A stretch of 64,000 bases of DNA from Herpomyces periplanetae. Its lineage: Eukaryota; Ascomycota; Laboulbeniomycetes; Herpomycetales; Herpomycetaceae. The DNA lies in NCBI GenBank assembly GCA_009733715.1, contig WMKJ01000001.1:186001-250000 (forward strand). The letters run 5' to 3'. Under the pieces are notes generated by a model. That model was not told the DNA's origin, searched no databases, and saw only the letters and a program-made list of their open reading frames with translations. This document shows, one piece after another, positions 32,326 to 44,262 of the stretch; positions within the stretch are counted from its first letter, which is position 1; the number at the start of each line of letters is the position of its first letter. The translations under genes and the position numbers were made by a program.

Positions 32326-34445
32326 GATGGTCCGGCTATTAACTAAATTTCAATATTCTATCACTAAATCAAAATAAAATTTGTTCTTCGTAGATAACAG
32401 AGTGTTTGAATTATGCTGAAAAAAGAATTTCTACGGTTATATTTAATCGTATTTACGGTATATTTGCCACACCAAAACTGGCTATTAATGCAAGCTACAG
32501 CCAATTAATCCTTGATATTGGAGTGAATTAACCCACTTAATTCGTGACAAGAGTCGAGTTTATAAATTTTCCACTCTAGCTAGAATACAGCTTGCGACTA
32601 ATGGAACTTCATAATAGTCTTGTCAACATCTTACTAGAGATGATCAGGTCAACTTACACATTCATAACTTATCATTTAATATATATTCTTCCCTGTGAAA
32701 CAATCTTTAGCGGCGGATCAAGTATCGTGAATCTACATTAACCAGAAACTCTAAATATTAATTGATCCTCAAGATTTTTCCATATTAGGTAAAAGTGTAC
32801 ATCATTAATTGCCAACGCAGCAAAATAACTAATGAATTATGAAATAATCCTACAATTTAGGCACCCCAAACCCCAACAAATCCAAAATATTGTGCTAAAT
32901 ATTTGGTGTAATCTAGCAGATGAGCATGAGAACCATAGAGCAAAATAATTCCAAGAATGACAGGCTAGTTTTGCGGTCAAGAGGAGAGTGTTTGTTTTTC
33001 AAAATTTCATGATAATGTTTCACATGAAATATCGATCTTGAAAACTTTTTGGCGGTCTATAAAAGGTTCTAGTAATTAAAATCCCAGTTAGAATCTATAT
33101 TAATGGGTATTTAGTATTAAGATGAATAGTTCTAGTTTTGATCATAAACTTCCAGGATGTATATTGAAGGGTTAATCTGGTCCACTTTGTTAACCTGATG
33201 GAAAATTATTTTGTCTTGTATACAGCCGTGATTTTCTTTGGCATAATTCAGTAACCATATTGGAGATATCTTAATCAAGCAAGCAATAAAGTAAAACCTG
33301 ATCGTGTATGTCATTTAATCTTTGTAGACAATGAATCCGAAATGTCCATACAAGGTCATTTTAGTGGGAGATGATAAGTTTTTAAAACATGGCATTTACG
33401 TCTCGTACGATTATCTTTCAAAAGTAGCCAGATCATTTTTGTGTAGGTTTCATTGATTTATAGTCGGTGAATATGCGTTTATCATGAAAAAGTGTATTTT
33501 TCAACTTTAAAACAAGCAACATTCTTTCATATCTTCAGCCTAAAGGACAAGTTGAACTATCATGATAGTGAATTATGCACTAATATAAAGCCCAAAGTAA
33601 AAAATTCATCCAAAAATCATTCTCTTATGAAGAATTCATGATTAAAACCCTTGCAAGAGACGATTGATAATTCTTGACTGTTTTTACAAATTTTGGCGTT
33701 GGAACAATATTCATTCTTGTTTACACACTTATAAACCAATCCGCACTTAGCCTGGAGTCGACAAACCACCCCATCACGCAAACTAGTACAACATCTGATC
33801 AACTTAAATCGATCAATACACAAATTCCCTTTCACCACTCTTTCATACGCCAGTAACTTTGGTTAAAAGGTATCTCTACGCCAACTTCCACTCTTAAGCC
33901 CGTCACGATACCCTATCGCAAAACTTTAAACCTTTCCCTCTTCATTTATCCACCATCATTCTACACTTGTTCTTTACACAACATCATCATTCTCACGCCT
34001 TAACCATTTCGTATGAACTAACATCGTGGTTTTTACTAGCTATTCTCCTCTCCGTATCCACATTAGACTAAACTTATCCAAATTCCGGGCTATGTAATGT
34101 TTGTATTCTCTTGAAAAGTTTCTTTCTTTGATCTCCATTACCTCTCTCTTAATACATCATCATCTTCGTTATTCTTCTTTCATCATATTCAGCGTTTATT
34201 ATTCGTGAACTTGCTAACTCTTCGGGAAAATCATCTACAGATTTTACATAAATCTATAGATTAGCGTTACCATTATTTCTTTTTTGCTAATCAAAGTTTA
34301 TTTTATTCTATTTCAAGTTTTACTTAAAAAAGACTCCCCCGTTTTATCCCTACCTTTGATCTCGTACTACAAGTTCTCAGTATTAAAGGAACTCGGTAAA
34401 TACTTCACATCCATATACCCCCATTTCTTATCCATTAACTCCAAT
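32326..34445. other. AT-rich intergenic upstream of the ABC transporter
   Basis: About 2.1 kb with no supported gene. The last 350 bases (about 34090-34445) are C/T-rich and likely hold the transporter promoter and 5' UTR. An in-frame TTG at 34284 is not used in my model. Confidence 0.45.
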
Positions 34446-37400
34446 ATGTTGATACCTCGTCTCAAGTTTCATCATATTTTCCTTTCCATCTGGATATGGC
34501 TAAACTTTGCAAATTTCATCTCATCCTCATCCAAAAATTCCTCCCTGGATGACCTTTTATGGATTCATGAATCTTTATCTTCACCATTAGGCCATCTTGA
34601 CCAATGTCCCCCTTGCTTCAATTGCAATCTTGAAGAATTCTCTTGCTTGCAGTATGCTTCTTGTAGACCTTCAACCGGTACATGCACCTGTCCACCTGGC
34701 TTTGGAGGTTCGGATTGTGCTGATCCACTTTGTGGGAGTTTAGCCAAGGGAAAAAATCGTGAACTGCGTAATAACTCATCGTGTACGTGTGACGATGGAT
34801 GGGCAGGTATTAATTGCAATGTATGCATTCAAAATACCGCTTGTAATTCATTGGTTCCAAATGGATTAGAAGCTGTTTGTCACACTGGTGGTGTTACAAT
34901 TCACCAAAATCATCATATGTGTGATGTTACCAACAAACGAATTCTCGATACTCTTGCTGGTCGTAGACCTCAAGCTACTTTTTCATGTACCAATTCTTCC
35001 AGTACCTGCGATTTTCAATTCTGGATTGATCAAATAGAATCTTTCTACTGTCAATTAAACCAATGCACATGGAAATTCATCGCCAATCCAGACCAAAACG
35101 TTACAACTTACTCTTGTGAACATATGAAATGTTCCTGTATACCCGGTCGAATGCTTTGTGGCGAGTCAGGTTCTGTAGACGTTGGCCAATTCTTGAAAAA
35201 GTCTATCAAAGGTCCCGCTACATTTGAATCTACTACTACAAAATCCGGTGAAACTTCCACCATATTTTCCGAACCCTTTCTAAATTTACTCATTCGAAGC
35301 ATCTTTGGTGATAAAAGCATCTTCTTATCCTGTTTTTCCGGAGAATGCCTCGTGCGTGGTGAAATCCCTGGTTATGTCAATCCAGTCAAAATCATCAACA
35401 CTCCTCTTATTTCAATCATCATAACTTGCTCATCCTTAATCCTTATTATCTTAATTGTATCCGCATGGTACCACTCTCGTCGAATTTCCTTACAACGTTC
35501 CCATGGATCTATTCGTTTACCCAATGATGATCATGATAATAATGAATCTATCCCTCACAAGTTACTCGATAATTCCAAGGATATAACTCTATCCTTTAAG
35601 GATCTTTCATACAATTTGGATAATACTAATATTCTAAATAATATTATGGGTTTTGTCGGTTCTGGCCAAGTTACCGCTATACTAGGTGCCTCTGGTGCCG
35701 GTAAAACAACTCTTCTCGATATCCTTGCCAGAAGAAACAAGCGCGGAATTGTAAGTGGTGATATGTTAATTAACGGTGAAAAATTTTCCGATCCAGACTT
35801 CCGTGAAATGATTGGTTTTGTGGATCAAGATGACGTTGTTTTATCTACCTTAACCGTTCACGAAGTCATCATGGACAACGCTCTACTTCGTTTACCTAAA
35901 ACTTTGTCCTACAATACTGTTGAGCAGCGTGTTTTCATTGTTGAACAACAATTGGGAATTTATCACATTCGAAATAAATTAATTGGCTCTGAAGAAGGTG
36001 GTCAAGAGCGTGGAATATCTGGTGGTGAAAAGAGAAGAATCGCCATTGCTTGTGAACTGGTTACATGTCCTAGCATTTTGTTTTTAGATGAACCAACTAG
36101 TGGTCTCGATGCTTCAAATGCTCTAAACGTTATGGAATGTCTGGTCAATCTAGCCAAAAATTATAATCGAACTATCGTCTTAACCATCCATCAACCACGT
36201 TCCAACATTGTCGCAATGTTTGATCAACTGATCTTATTAGCTCAAGGTTATGCTGTTTACTCTGGCCCGTTCAATCTTTGTCAGAGCTATTTCGCCAGCA
36301 TTGGATATTCATGTCCTCCCGGATTCAACATTGCAGATTATCTAGTGGATCTAACAATATTCCCCCGTCAATTCATTACTACATCTTTCCTTAGTGAAGG
36401 ATCCTCGACTACATTCACAGCTGGTGATCCCGAAATTGATGATCCTCATCCTAGCATATGCCGTAATACAAATTTTGTGACATGCGAAGATAATCATAAT
36501 CCGTCAAATTTCGGTACTATATCCACTTATTCTCGTAAAGCTGTTAGAAGACCTGGAGGTTATTATTCCAGCGCTGTTGATGATGAAAATTTATTACAAA
36601 ATCAATCTAACACTGTCAATCAACAATGGGTCAAATTATCAAGAAAGACTACCGCCACTATTGAAAATGAACCTTCAAGCATCCATAATTCATACTCACG
36701 GAAAAACCTGATAGATATTGACTATCTTATTGAAAAATTCAATTCCTCAGAAATCTCTATTCTTGTGAAAAAGTCCTTTCAAAATTTTGAAAATGAAAGT
36801 AGAGAATCCCTTGACGAAGAAAATGCCTTGAGCTTTCATCAATGCAGTGATTTACATTCCCACACAAATCGTTCAAGTAAGAATCGAGTAGGATTACTGC
36901 GTCAAATTCGAATCTTATCAATGCGAACTTGGAGAAACTTGTATCGTGATCCATTACTTTTGATGGCACATTATCTGGTAGTAGTAGTATTATCCGTCGT
37001 GTTAGGTTACTTCTTTTATGCCCTCACGGATGATATCAAAGGATTTCAAAATCGTCTTGGACTCTTCTTCTTTCTTCTCGCATTCTACGGCTTTAGTTCA
37101 TTAACTAGCTTAATGACATTTATGCCTGAACGTCTACTTTTCATGCGTGAGAGAGCAAAAGGTTTCTATCACCCCTTCGCATACTTCATATCAAAAGTAA
37201 TTTTTGATTTTATACCTTTACGTCTTATACCCCCGATATTCATGGGTATAATCCTGTATCCCATGACTGGACTTTACGCTACATGGTCTCACTTCTTGAG
37301 ATTTATCCTTTTTCTCGAATTCTTCAATCTAGCTGCTGCTGCACTTTCATTTTTCGTGGGAATATTATGTCAAAATGCCGGCATGGCTAACTTAACAGGT

Positions 37401-37724
37401 TGTATCGTCATGTTGATCAGCCTGTTATTTTCCGGTTTTTTACTTAATCGAGAAACCATGCCAGGTACGATAAAATGGATACAACATTTATCAATTTTCC
37501 ACTTTGCCTTTGAAGGATTAATTGTAAATGAAGTCGTTAACTTGGAATTAATTGATCATAAATATGGTTTGAATATACAAATTCCTGGTGCCGCTATCTT
37601 AAGTTCCTTTGGATTTGATACACAGGCTTTATCAATGGACTGCATTGGCTTAATAGTATTTTCAGTTTGCTCATTAACTATTTCATATATTACTTTGCAT
37701 GTTGTTTTGGTCGAGCGACGTTAA
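34446..37724 (+). CDS. ADP1: ADP1-like ABCG-type ATP-binding cassette transporter
   Basis: Single exon, 1092 aa, close to yeast Adp1 (1049 aa). Seen: signal peptide (about 5-25). A Cys-rich lumenal/extracellular domain follows with EGF-like blocks (CTCPPGFGGSDC and CTCDDGWAGINC, about 79-130). One TM segment lies at about 319-341. The nucleotide-binding domain has Walker A GASGAGKTT (about 414-422), the signature ISGGEKRR (about 524) and Walker B ILFLDEPTSGLD (about 544). A long polar linker (about 640-820) separates it from a C-terminal ABCG membrane domain beginning near 832 with LYRDPLLLMAHYLVVVV and six hydrophobic segments. The order NBD before TMD is that of half-size ABCG proteins, so a dimer is expected. 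Substrate unknown. The ATG at 34446 gives the signal peptide directly. Confidence 0.93.
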   Translation: MLIPRLKFHHIFLSIWIWLNFANFISSSSKNSSLDDLLWIHESLSSPLGHLDQCPPCFNCNLEEFSCLQYASCRPSTGTCTCPPGFGGSDCADPLCGSLAKGKNRELRNNSSCTCDDGWAGINCNVCIQNTACNSLVPNGLEAVCHTGGVTIHQNHHMCDVTNKRILDTLAGRRPQATFSCTNSSSTCDFQFWIDQIESFYCQLNQCTWKFIANPDQNVTTYSCEHMKCSCIPGRMLCGESGSVDVGQFLKKSIKGPATFESTTTKSGETSTIFSEPFLNLLIRSIFGDKSIFLSCFSGECLVRGEIPGYVNPVKIINTPLISIIITCSSLILIILIVSAWYHSRRISLQRSHGSIRLPNDDHDNNESIPHKLLDNSKDITLSFKDLSYNLDNTNILNNIMGFVGSGQVTAILGASGAGKTTLLDILARRNKRGIVSGDMLINGEKFSDPDFREMIGFVDQDDVVLSTLTVHEVIMDNALLRLPKTLSYNTVEQRVFIVEQQLGIYHIRNKLIGSEEGGQERGISGGEKRRIAIACELVTCPSILFLDEPTSGLDASNALNVMECLVNLAKNYNRTIVLTIHQPRSNIVAMFDQLILLAQGYAVYSGPFNLCQSYFASIGYSCPPGFNIADYLVDLTIFPRQFITTSFLSEGSSTTFTAGDPEIDDPHPSICRNTNFVTCEDNHNPSNFGTISTYSRKAVRRPGGYYSSAVDDENLLQNQSNTVNQQWVKLSRKTTATIENEPSSIHNSYSRKNLIDIDYLIEKFNSSEISILVKKSFQNFENESRESLDEENALSFHQCSDLHSHTNRSSKNRVGLLRQIRILSMRTWRNLYRDPLLLMAHYLVVVVLSVVLGYFFYALTDDIKGFQNRLGLFFFLLAFYGFSSLTSLMTFMPERLLFMRERAKGFYHPFAYFISKVIFDFIPLRLIPPIFMGIILYPMTGLYATWSHFLRFILFLEFFNLAAAALSFFVGILCQNAGMANLTGCIVMLISLLFSGFLLNRETMPGTIKWIQHLSIFHFAFEGLIVNEVVNLELIDHKYGLNIQIPGAAILSSFGFDTQALSMDCIGLIVFSVCSLTISYITLHVVLVERR

Positions 37725-39464
37725 AAATACCCTAGCATTATCCAACGAATGAGAAAAATTGGAGCATAGTTTCAGTACTAGTGACATACTCGAATATTCA
37801 ACCGTTCTACATTCCATTTACATATTTGTGTAAAACTTTTCCCTTAACCGTATCATGTATACCGTACGTTCTTCCCCAGGCAGTTAATCTGGTATTAGGT
37901 TGGAATAATTATGATATTTTGTGAAAGTGGTGTAAGTTGGTCAAGGATACAGTACTGCGAATAAGTTCGGTAAAGGATGTAGGCAAAACTTACGCTCCGG
38001 TAAACAGCTACTATTTCATGGGTAAGTATAGTTAGTAAAACTTTGCATTGCACGCAGTTAATAGTATTCCTTTCTTGAGATATTCGGGCTCAGGACGTGG
38101 GCGCTAGACCCATGATCCGGGTAATGAGGAAGCATTTGCATTGACTGATATAGTACTTGTTATTTTTTGAACTAGCGAGGTTAACAACAAAAATGAATTA
38201 AGTATATCTAGCAAAAGATACTCATGTATAATTGCCTCGGATCGAAGGAATTCGGTGGGTAAAATACAAGTAAAAATGACAGTTAATCAACCCGTTAAGA
38301 GTAAGTTAAACTATATGATCTATGAAGTCTTGATTAGTGCGCCGACGCCAGCGAAAGTATGTTTGATAGTTCAGTTAACTACAAAGCCGTATTAATTAAA
38401 TAATGAAACAGGCGACCAAGTATGAAAATCGTGCGTTTTATGCGGGATGCTGAAGCAAAATATAGAATAACTGGCAATTAACATGAATGAGTCAAGCTAT
38501 ACTGAGAGGGCAATGAAACATAAAGAGATGGTTGCCTCAAATTGAGCTTCGATGGAAGAAGAGGTCGAGCAACAACGATAGCAGTAACAACACGATTTGA
38601 TAGTGTCGAACCACCTTTGCATCAGAGTGTATAGTATAGCCTGAGTGGTGCAACACCGAGGATTGCAATGACTCGAGCGACAGTCAGTGTCGCCCGAGGC
38701 AAACTATTGCCGTTTGAACTACCCCGCAGGACCGGTTGAGAGGTCATGTTTAACGGGTTGTATGAACTTGGTCGCTCGGATATTGCCCTATTCGATAGGA
38801 GGAGTAGAAAGATGAACATCCGGTACACTAGTTAAGAAGCTAGATAAATACCAGGAATTTCGATGCATTCTGTCAATTGATTTTCCTCCCTTATGAGTTA
38901 AGTTGAATCTTGATATGGTCATTGGATCTTCAATGGTGAGAAGTACAGACAAAACATATGAAGAGAGTAGGTATGAAATTTGGGTTAATCGGAAAAATTG
39001 TCCATTTAAATCTTGTTATGAAGGTGATGGTGGATCGCCAATATTTTGTCAAGTTAACTTAGACGATTGTTGAGTGAACTGTTGCTCTAAAAGTTACGAA
39101 AAAGCGAACCAAAAGTTATCTCATCATGGTTGCCGGTAAACTAGCTCACGAAGTTTGTTGGGTTTGCATATCGCCTGGCTTGGAACAAGAGATTTGGAAA
39201 CATTTTCCCACCAAATCTAGAGAGCTGGGTGAACAAAGCATGAAAGCGGTATGCCATGTCGATTTTGAAACACAAAATTTTGTGTTAAGAAGGAACGATA
39301 TATTAATGAATAACCGTGTAGATAACATCGTTAGCTCAATCTTACAGTGAGTTTGTCAATCAACAATACTTGGTTAAATGCTTGCAGATTGTAAGTATAG
39401 CGGAAGGAAATACATTGTGGGAAGTTATATGAACAACGGTTAACAAATTGATTAGATTAACACA
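37725..39464. other. Intergenic; possible upstream exon of the next gene
   Basis: About 1.7 kb. An open frame at 39126-39346 ends at a GTGAGT donor and could be spliced in phase 2 to an acceptor at about 39469 or 39475, in frame with the gene at 39465. The encoded 73 residues show no clear likeness to the two paralogues, so I leave it out of the gene model. Confidence 0.35.
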
Positions 39465-40127
39465 ATGAGAGCAAGAATTGTCTGTGGGGGTGAGGCAAAA
39501 ATCAAGAAATGGGATTACCAAAGAAAGGAAAAGGGAAATTTGAAGTTTAAAGAGAGTATCATGCAGCCAGGTTTAAAGGAGAAGCTAATAATGGATCTAG
39601 CCTTGAAGTTACCGTGGAACATCAGAGAAGCTATTTCCATTGTGCAAGTTAAGGGATTTGATGGTAAATCTATGGAAGGTTTGGAGAAACAAGGGAATTA
39701 TTTGTTGCGTATTATACCGGGGGTTAATGGAAAGTTATTAGAAGAAAGATCAGAGGACAGGGAATCAATGAGAATTGGTCGAGGAATATTAATGACTCGA
39801 AGTAGCTTACGAAGAAGAGCACTGCATAATACTGATCACATTGAAGGTGAAAAGGTTGTGAGAAAACAGCGAAAGAGATGTCGAGTTCGTTGGATTGATT
39901 ATGAAACTGATCAACCGTTGCATACAGTTAAATTTTACTGGAGTAGAATTGACGGAGATCCTGTCGCAGATGAACATCAACACAAAGAACACTTTCTTAA
40001 AAGATCCAGGCTCAACTTCGCATTGTGGAAAGCCAAAGATTTTTTGACAGCAAAGCAAGAAGGGTGCAAGCGTAGGTTGAGACTTGAAAAATTACGACTT
40101 AAAGCATTAGTATATTACAGCACTTGA
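39465..40127 (+). CDS. Tandem paralogue 1: small basic protein with RVxF-type motif
   Basis: 220 aa from the ATG at 39465; a 5' exon at 39126-39346 is possible. The C-terminal half aligns by eye with the gene at 44263. RVRWIDYETDQPLHTVK (140-156) matches its RVRWLDLHSNEPLYTVK. RLNFALWKAKDFLTAKQEGC (182-201) matches its RFRMLVWQTQNLLWSKRKSC. RVRW fits the RVxF docking consensus for type-1 phosphatases ([RK]-x(0,1)-[VI]-x-[FW]). Where the paralogues have KSILK, this protein has RGILM (106-110), a degenerate form that has lost the last basic residue. It is strongly basic and has no TM or signal peptide. Function is inferred only from motifs. Confidence 0.6.
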   Translation: MRARIVCGGEAKIKKWDYQRKEKGNLKFKESIMQPGLKEKLIMDLALKLPWNIREAISIVQVKGFDGKSMEGLEKQGNYLLRIIPGVNGKLLEERSEDRESMRIGRGILMTRSSLRRRALHNTDHIEGEKVVRKQRKRCRVRWIDYETDQPLHTVKFYWSRIDGDPVADEHQHKEHFLKRSRLNFALWKAKDFLTAKQEGCKRRLRLEKLRLKALVYYST

Positions 40128-41367
40128 GAAAATCTTTCAAAAATTGCAATGCAGTATTACACTTTAACTATACGGGACGAAGAAGCAGGAAAAGTGGAAT
40201 TGGATGAGAATATATAACATAAAGATGTGTTGTTATTACAAAACTACATATTTGGATATACAATTTAACCTAACAAACCGGACGCATATCTGCTCAAAAC
40301 TTAACTGAAGAAACGGGTTAACACCAAAAACTTTAACAAGTCCATCATGCAAAAATTGCCTCATGCTAAACATCGAAATATTTTGGAAGATGACGAAGGG
40401 GAAGAGGGGCAGCGAAAATGGCAAGAACGACGGCTGAGATAGCTGCAGGAACTGCTTATAAATGGCAGGAGCTGCTGCAAGGCTAGAATTATGGAGATCT
40501 CAACGAAAACGGTATTTTTGAAAAATGTTGACATTACGTCATGTGGGGATCGAGATGTATATAGGTGATAGATGAGGAAAGTGAGTTTACTAGCAAGATT
40601 CAAGGTAGAAGAAGTGCATGTTCATGTTGAATTGGTATAGTTGATTAACAATTGAATTGGTAAAGGGTGTTTGTATTTATGTATGTGATAAAACATTCGA
40701 ATTTACCGGGTTTAGTTTCAGGTTGTAAATATGGAGAAGTAGTATGGCTGGCAGAATAGTACGGTAAAGTAAAAATGTTGTCGGCAAAAAGTGCGGAGAA
40801 AGGGGAGGGGGAGGGTACGCAAGGGTTGACAATTGTAGAGATGGTAGATGTTATTTTGTGTTTACATATTTTACATGGGGAGTGAAGGAAAAAGGTAAAC
40901 GAAAGTTTGGGCTATGTTAAAGTAAGTGTAAACAAAATTGGGAGAAAATGTGTAAACTGAATCCAAAGGTAAACAATACGATAAGAAAGTTCTCGATAAA
41001 CCGTGATTTGACGAGGTGGGTTAGAGTAGTGTAGATGGGTGGATCAAGGACACGAATTAACATCTATTTAAACAGGGGAAGTTCGGTGCGGCCCTGAAAA
41101 AAAAGAATTTCCTCTTTGCCGCAAGGCATGATACCACTGAATACTATACACTTAGATCGCGAATGATTACACAAAAACCAACGTTTAGAAACTTTATCCT
41201 GAAACTATATACTCGAACGAAAGAACGAACAAACGATACATCGAATACATTATACTCAAAACTTACCGTTGAGATATCAACGTAAGCACTGGAATTGAAA
41301 AATTTTTGAAGACTTTATAACCAAAGGAATAAGAGTCTTGAGGGGGAGGGGGGTTGAGTAAGTGGTC
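40128..41367. other. Intergenic between paralogues 1 and 2
   Basis: About 1.2 kb, purine-rich on the plus strand in its second half; no gene seen. Confidence 0.45.
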
Positions 41368-42315
41368 ATGGCAACACCAACGAGCCAATTAGCCTGTTTT
41401 TTATCACTACCGGACCTGAGAAGGGCTTGTGAAAGTTTGAATGAAAGTTTAAATGAATGTGAAGATATTCCTCGATCGTTTGCTCACTCGTGGACACGAC
41501 CGCCTGTCAATTTTACACTTGGACCTGATGAACCGTCATACTTGCCAACATTCCGGTTATCACCCAGTCCAATTGTTAATCCGGTAAATGGAAAGTGGCC
41601 GATAAGCTTACCATTACCACGACAGAGGTCACGATCGACAGCATTACCGGAAGAGTTTGATCCGTTGAATGAGCCGAGTTATATACCACGACAGGAATTA
41701 AGCAAAACAGTGGGAACTTTAGCACAAGTTAAGACAACTCTGGAAGCATGGGTTAAGCTAGGAGGAGAATCATTATCGTCAACCATCAGGATTAAAAGGC
41801 GAAAGCATGCACCGTTTATATTGGATGTATTCCCTGTTATGGAATTTTGTGCGCAATCCATTAACGAAGAAAAGGCAATTACGCTAGTATCAACATCAAT
41901 GAGTATGGAAGATGGTGTGTCTGAGTGTACGACGGTAGTAGATGATGAAAGTGAAGAGGATGCGAAAAGTGTAATAACTTTGTTACCACGAAAATCGATA
42001 TTGAAAGCGTGTGGAACGTTTGAGGCCGAAAAGGGCAAAGAGAATGGAGAGAAGCGGGGACGAGTTGTTAAATTTGACTTGCGGGGAGATTCAGTTAAGT
42101 ATATTGAACGCAGTCGAGGTGTTGGCGATTGCGTGGAACGAAGTTTTGGGGTGGTAGCAAGTTGGTTACAGTGTCGTAAAGGATTACGACGGGATTGGGT
42201 TAGGGAAAAATTGCGTAGTATACGTGCATCGATGTCATCACGACATCGTCGATTTATGAATCATTTAAAGGGGCGAATTGAACCACATTGTCTGATACGC
42301 TATTACTTGCTGTAA
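41368..42315 (+). CDS. Tandem paralogue 2: protein with SILK and RVxF-type motifs
   Basis: 315 aa from the ATG at 41368 (an in-frame GTG lies 6 nt upstream). The N-terminal two thirds is low in motifs and contains two PSY segments (SYLP and SYIP). The C-terminal third has RKSILKACGTFE (SILK at 210-213), then GRVVKFDL (RVVKF at 232-236), then SFGVVASWLQCRKGLRRDWV and a basic Arg-rich end. SILK ([GS]-IL-[KR]) N-terminal to RVxF is the arrangement known from PP1 regulators such as inhibitor-2. An acidic stretch VVDDESEEDAK precedes the SILK. The same C-terminal block, more diverged, is in the genes at 39465 and 44263, all on the plus strand. Confidence 0.72.
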   Translation: MATPTSQLACFLSLPDLRRACESLNESLNECEDIPRSFAHSWTRPPVNFTLGPDEPSYLPTFRLSPSPIVNPVNGKWPISLPLPRQRSRSTALPEEFDPLNEPSYIPRQELSKTVGTLAQVKTTLEAWVKLGGESLSSTIRIKRRKHAPFILDVFPVMEFCAQSINEEKAITLVSTSMSMEDGVSECTTVVDDESEEDAKSVITLLPRKSILKACGTFEAEKGKENGEKRGRVVKFDLRGDSVKYIERSRGVGDCVERSFGVVASWLQCRKGLRRDWVREKLRSIRASMSSRHRRFMNHLKGRIEPHCLIRYYLL

Positions 42316-44262
42316 GGGGAGGGGTATACGGACCTTGGAGTTGCTTAATACGTCACTCACTTGATCAGGTCCAAGGGGGGAAAGGTTTGTGTGCATTATT
42401 GCCAAACGGCAAAAGGCAGATGCACGCACAGGTTTGGTAGAAGTTTTAATGGCATTTTGGAAATGGGTAAGCATGGGTAAGGCGATAGGTTGTTAACTAG
42501 GATTATTACACTATACAACGAAAAACGGGGTTATTTGGATATAGATATCTATTCAGCATCACAAGGTATGATGAATTAGAAGTGTATATAACGGGGAAGT
42601 CCGGTTAGGTGGAAGGGCCATTACGTTATACACACGGTGAATGTGTATATATGTACATATATTATATATAGTGATATGCGGGCTAAATACCGCTATATGA
42701 ATAAAGTTGAAAACTTTTTAAATAGAAAAATAGAAAATCTAAATCTTAAATAAATTCGTGAAAATGTTAATGTAGCATGTAAGAAAATGCGCCGGGAGTG
42801 GGGCAAAGATTATCCGAGGGAGGGGAATGCTGGCTAGTGAATGTGGGAAGGGTAGACTGAGGGGAAGAGTTGAGATGAATGTTACACGCGTTAAAACGGT
42901 GGTGGAGGAGGATAGTGAAACGGGATAAAAAGTTGATGAGAAAGAGAAGAAGTAGTATAGAACAGAAAATTATCTACATGTAGCAAAGGGAGATAAAGTG
43001 GAACAAGCAGACATTAATAAAGTGAAACGCACGAGCATACTGTAACATTAGAGGGAAGGCACGTGATAAACAAGGCCAAGGGGATGAGTGGACGTGAGAA
43101 AGTGGGAAGGGAGGATGTGTGGTGAGAGTGGGAATAGTTTAATTAGCAGTGTTAAAATAGGATTGATTTTGATGAAATGGATCGCGAGCCACAGTTGAAG
43201 TGTGATGACACTTGAGCGAATGTAAGGAATTAGGAGCGGGAAGGAATAGGATTCGTCTCAGTAGTCTTACTAGGTACTATTGAGTAGGCCTTTGGGACAA
43301 AGGTACGATACGACAGGAACGCGTATATATACACTCCTACACGATTAATCAGGGTATAGAGTGAAAAGTTAACACGTAGGAAGGTAATAATAGGGGAATA
43401 TTATAGTGAGTTGAGGGGAATAAAAAGATGCGAGTGAGTGAGTGAGCGTGTTATTATCAACAATAGCTATACTAACAACATAATTCATTGAACGTGGGAA
43501 CAGGAATAACCATTATGAAAAAAGAGGGGAACGAGCGAAGAGAGGGGAAAGGAAGACGGTGAAATAGCCAAGGTGTGTTGATTGTCGGAATAAATCAAAG
43601 CTACTTTCGTTTAAAATATATCATATCGTGTTACTAGAAGTCAGTCAGCCAGTCAATCAAACAGCTAGCAAACAAACCGCTCACTCACCACTACACCCTG
43701 CAAGTATCACGATCACAAGCTGAGAGATTTACAAACACGCGGCGACTTGACCAAAAGAGGAAGAAGAGTGGGTATTTTTTGGGGAAAGAACGGGGAGAGG
43801 GAGGGGTGAGTGGTACTTGCTTAGTTTAGAGTTGGAGGCAAGTGCGGACGACGGGGAAGCAGGTGCGAGGGGCGCGTCGCAGCGGATTGGGCAGGTGCGT
43901 AGCGGTTGCGCTTGCGGCAGTGACTTCGTGTTGCATGGGGGCGTGTTGGAAAGTTATTTATTTATTCAGGGAATCTATCATCCTCGTCGGTATCACGGAT
44001 GGAATTTATGGGAAGAAAAAAGTTTTTATTTTATCCTTTATTTTCATAGTTTTCCTCCTTATAAAACCTCGGCAATATACTCTCTTCGGATTTTTTTCCA
44101 TTCGGCGTTGCGTATAATTAAAGGTTTAAGGTTCATGCTTAAAGCTTTATTTTTTGACGCGTGCCTATCTCTCACTTCTCATTTTTCTTGAGTTATTATA
44201 ATCTTCATTGATCTTTCTCTTGGGGGGCGTCCCGAATCTCTGTTTTTTAATCACAGGACAAT
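42316..44262. other. Intergenic between paralogues 2 and 3
   Basis: About 1.9 kb. Plus strand purine-rich through about 42780-43830. CACGTG at 43060-43065. The last 450 bases are probably leader; a 5'-UTR intron (GTGCGT near 43894, TCACAG ending just before the ATG at about 44255) is possible. Confidence 0.35.

Noticed and set aside
34284-34445. 54-residue N-terminal extension of the ABC transporter
   Set aside because: It begins with TTG; the ATG at 34446 gives a clean signal peptide.
38622-38828. Minus-strand frame upstream of the tandem family as a fourth paralogue
   Set aside because: No SILK, RVxF or tryptophan helix; hydrophobic start looks accidental.
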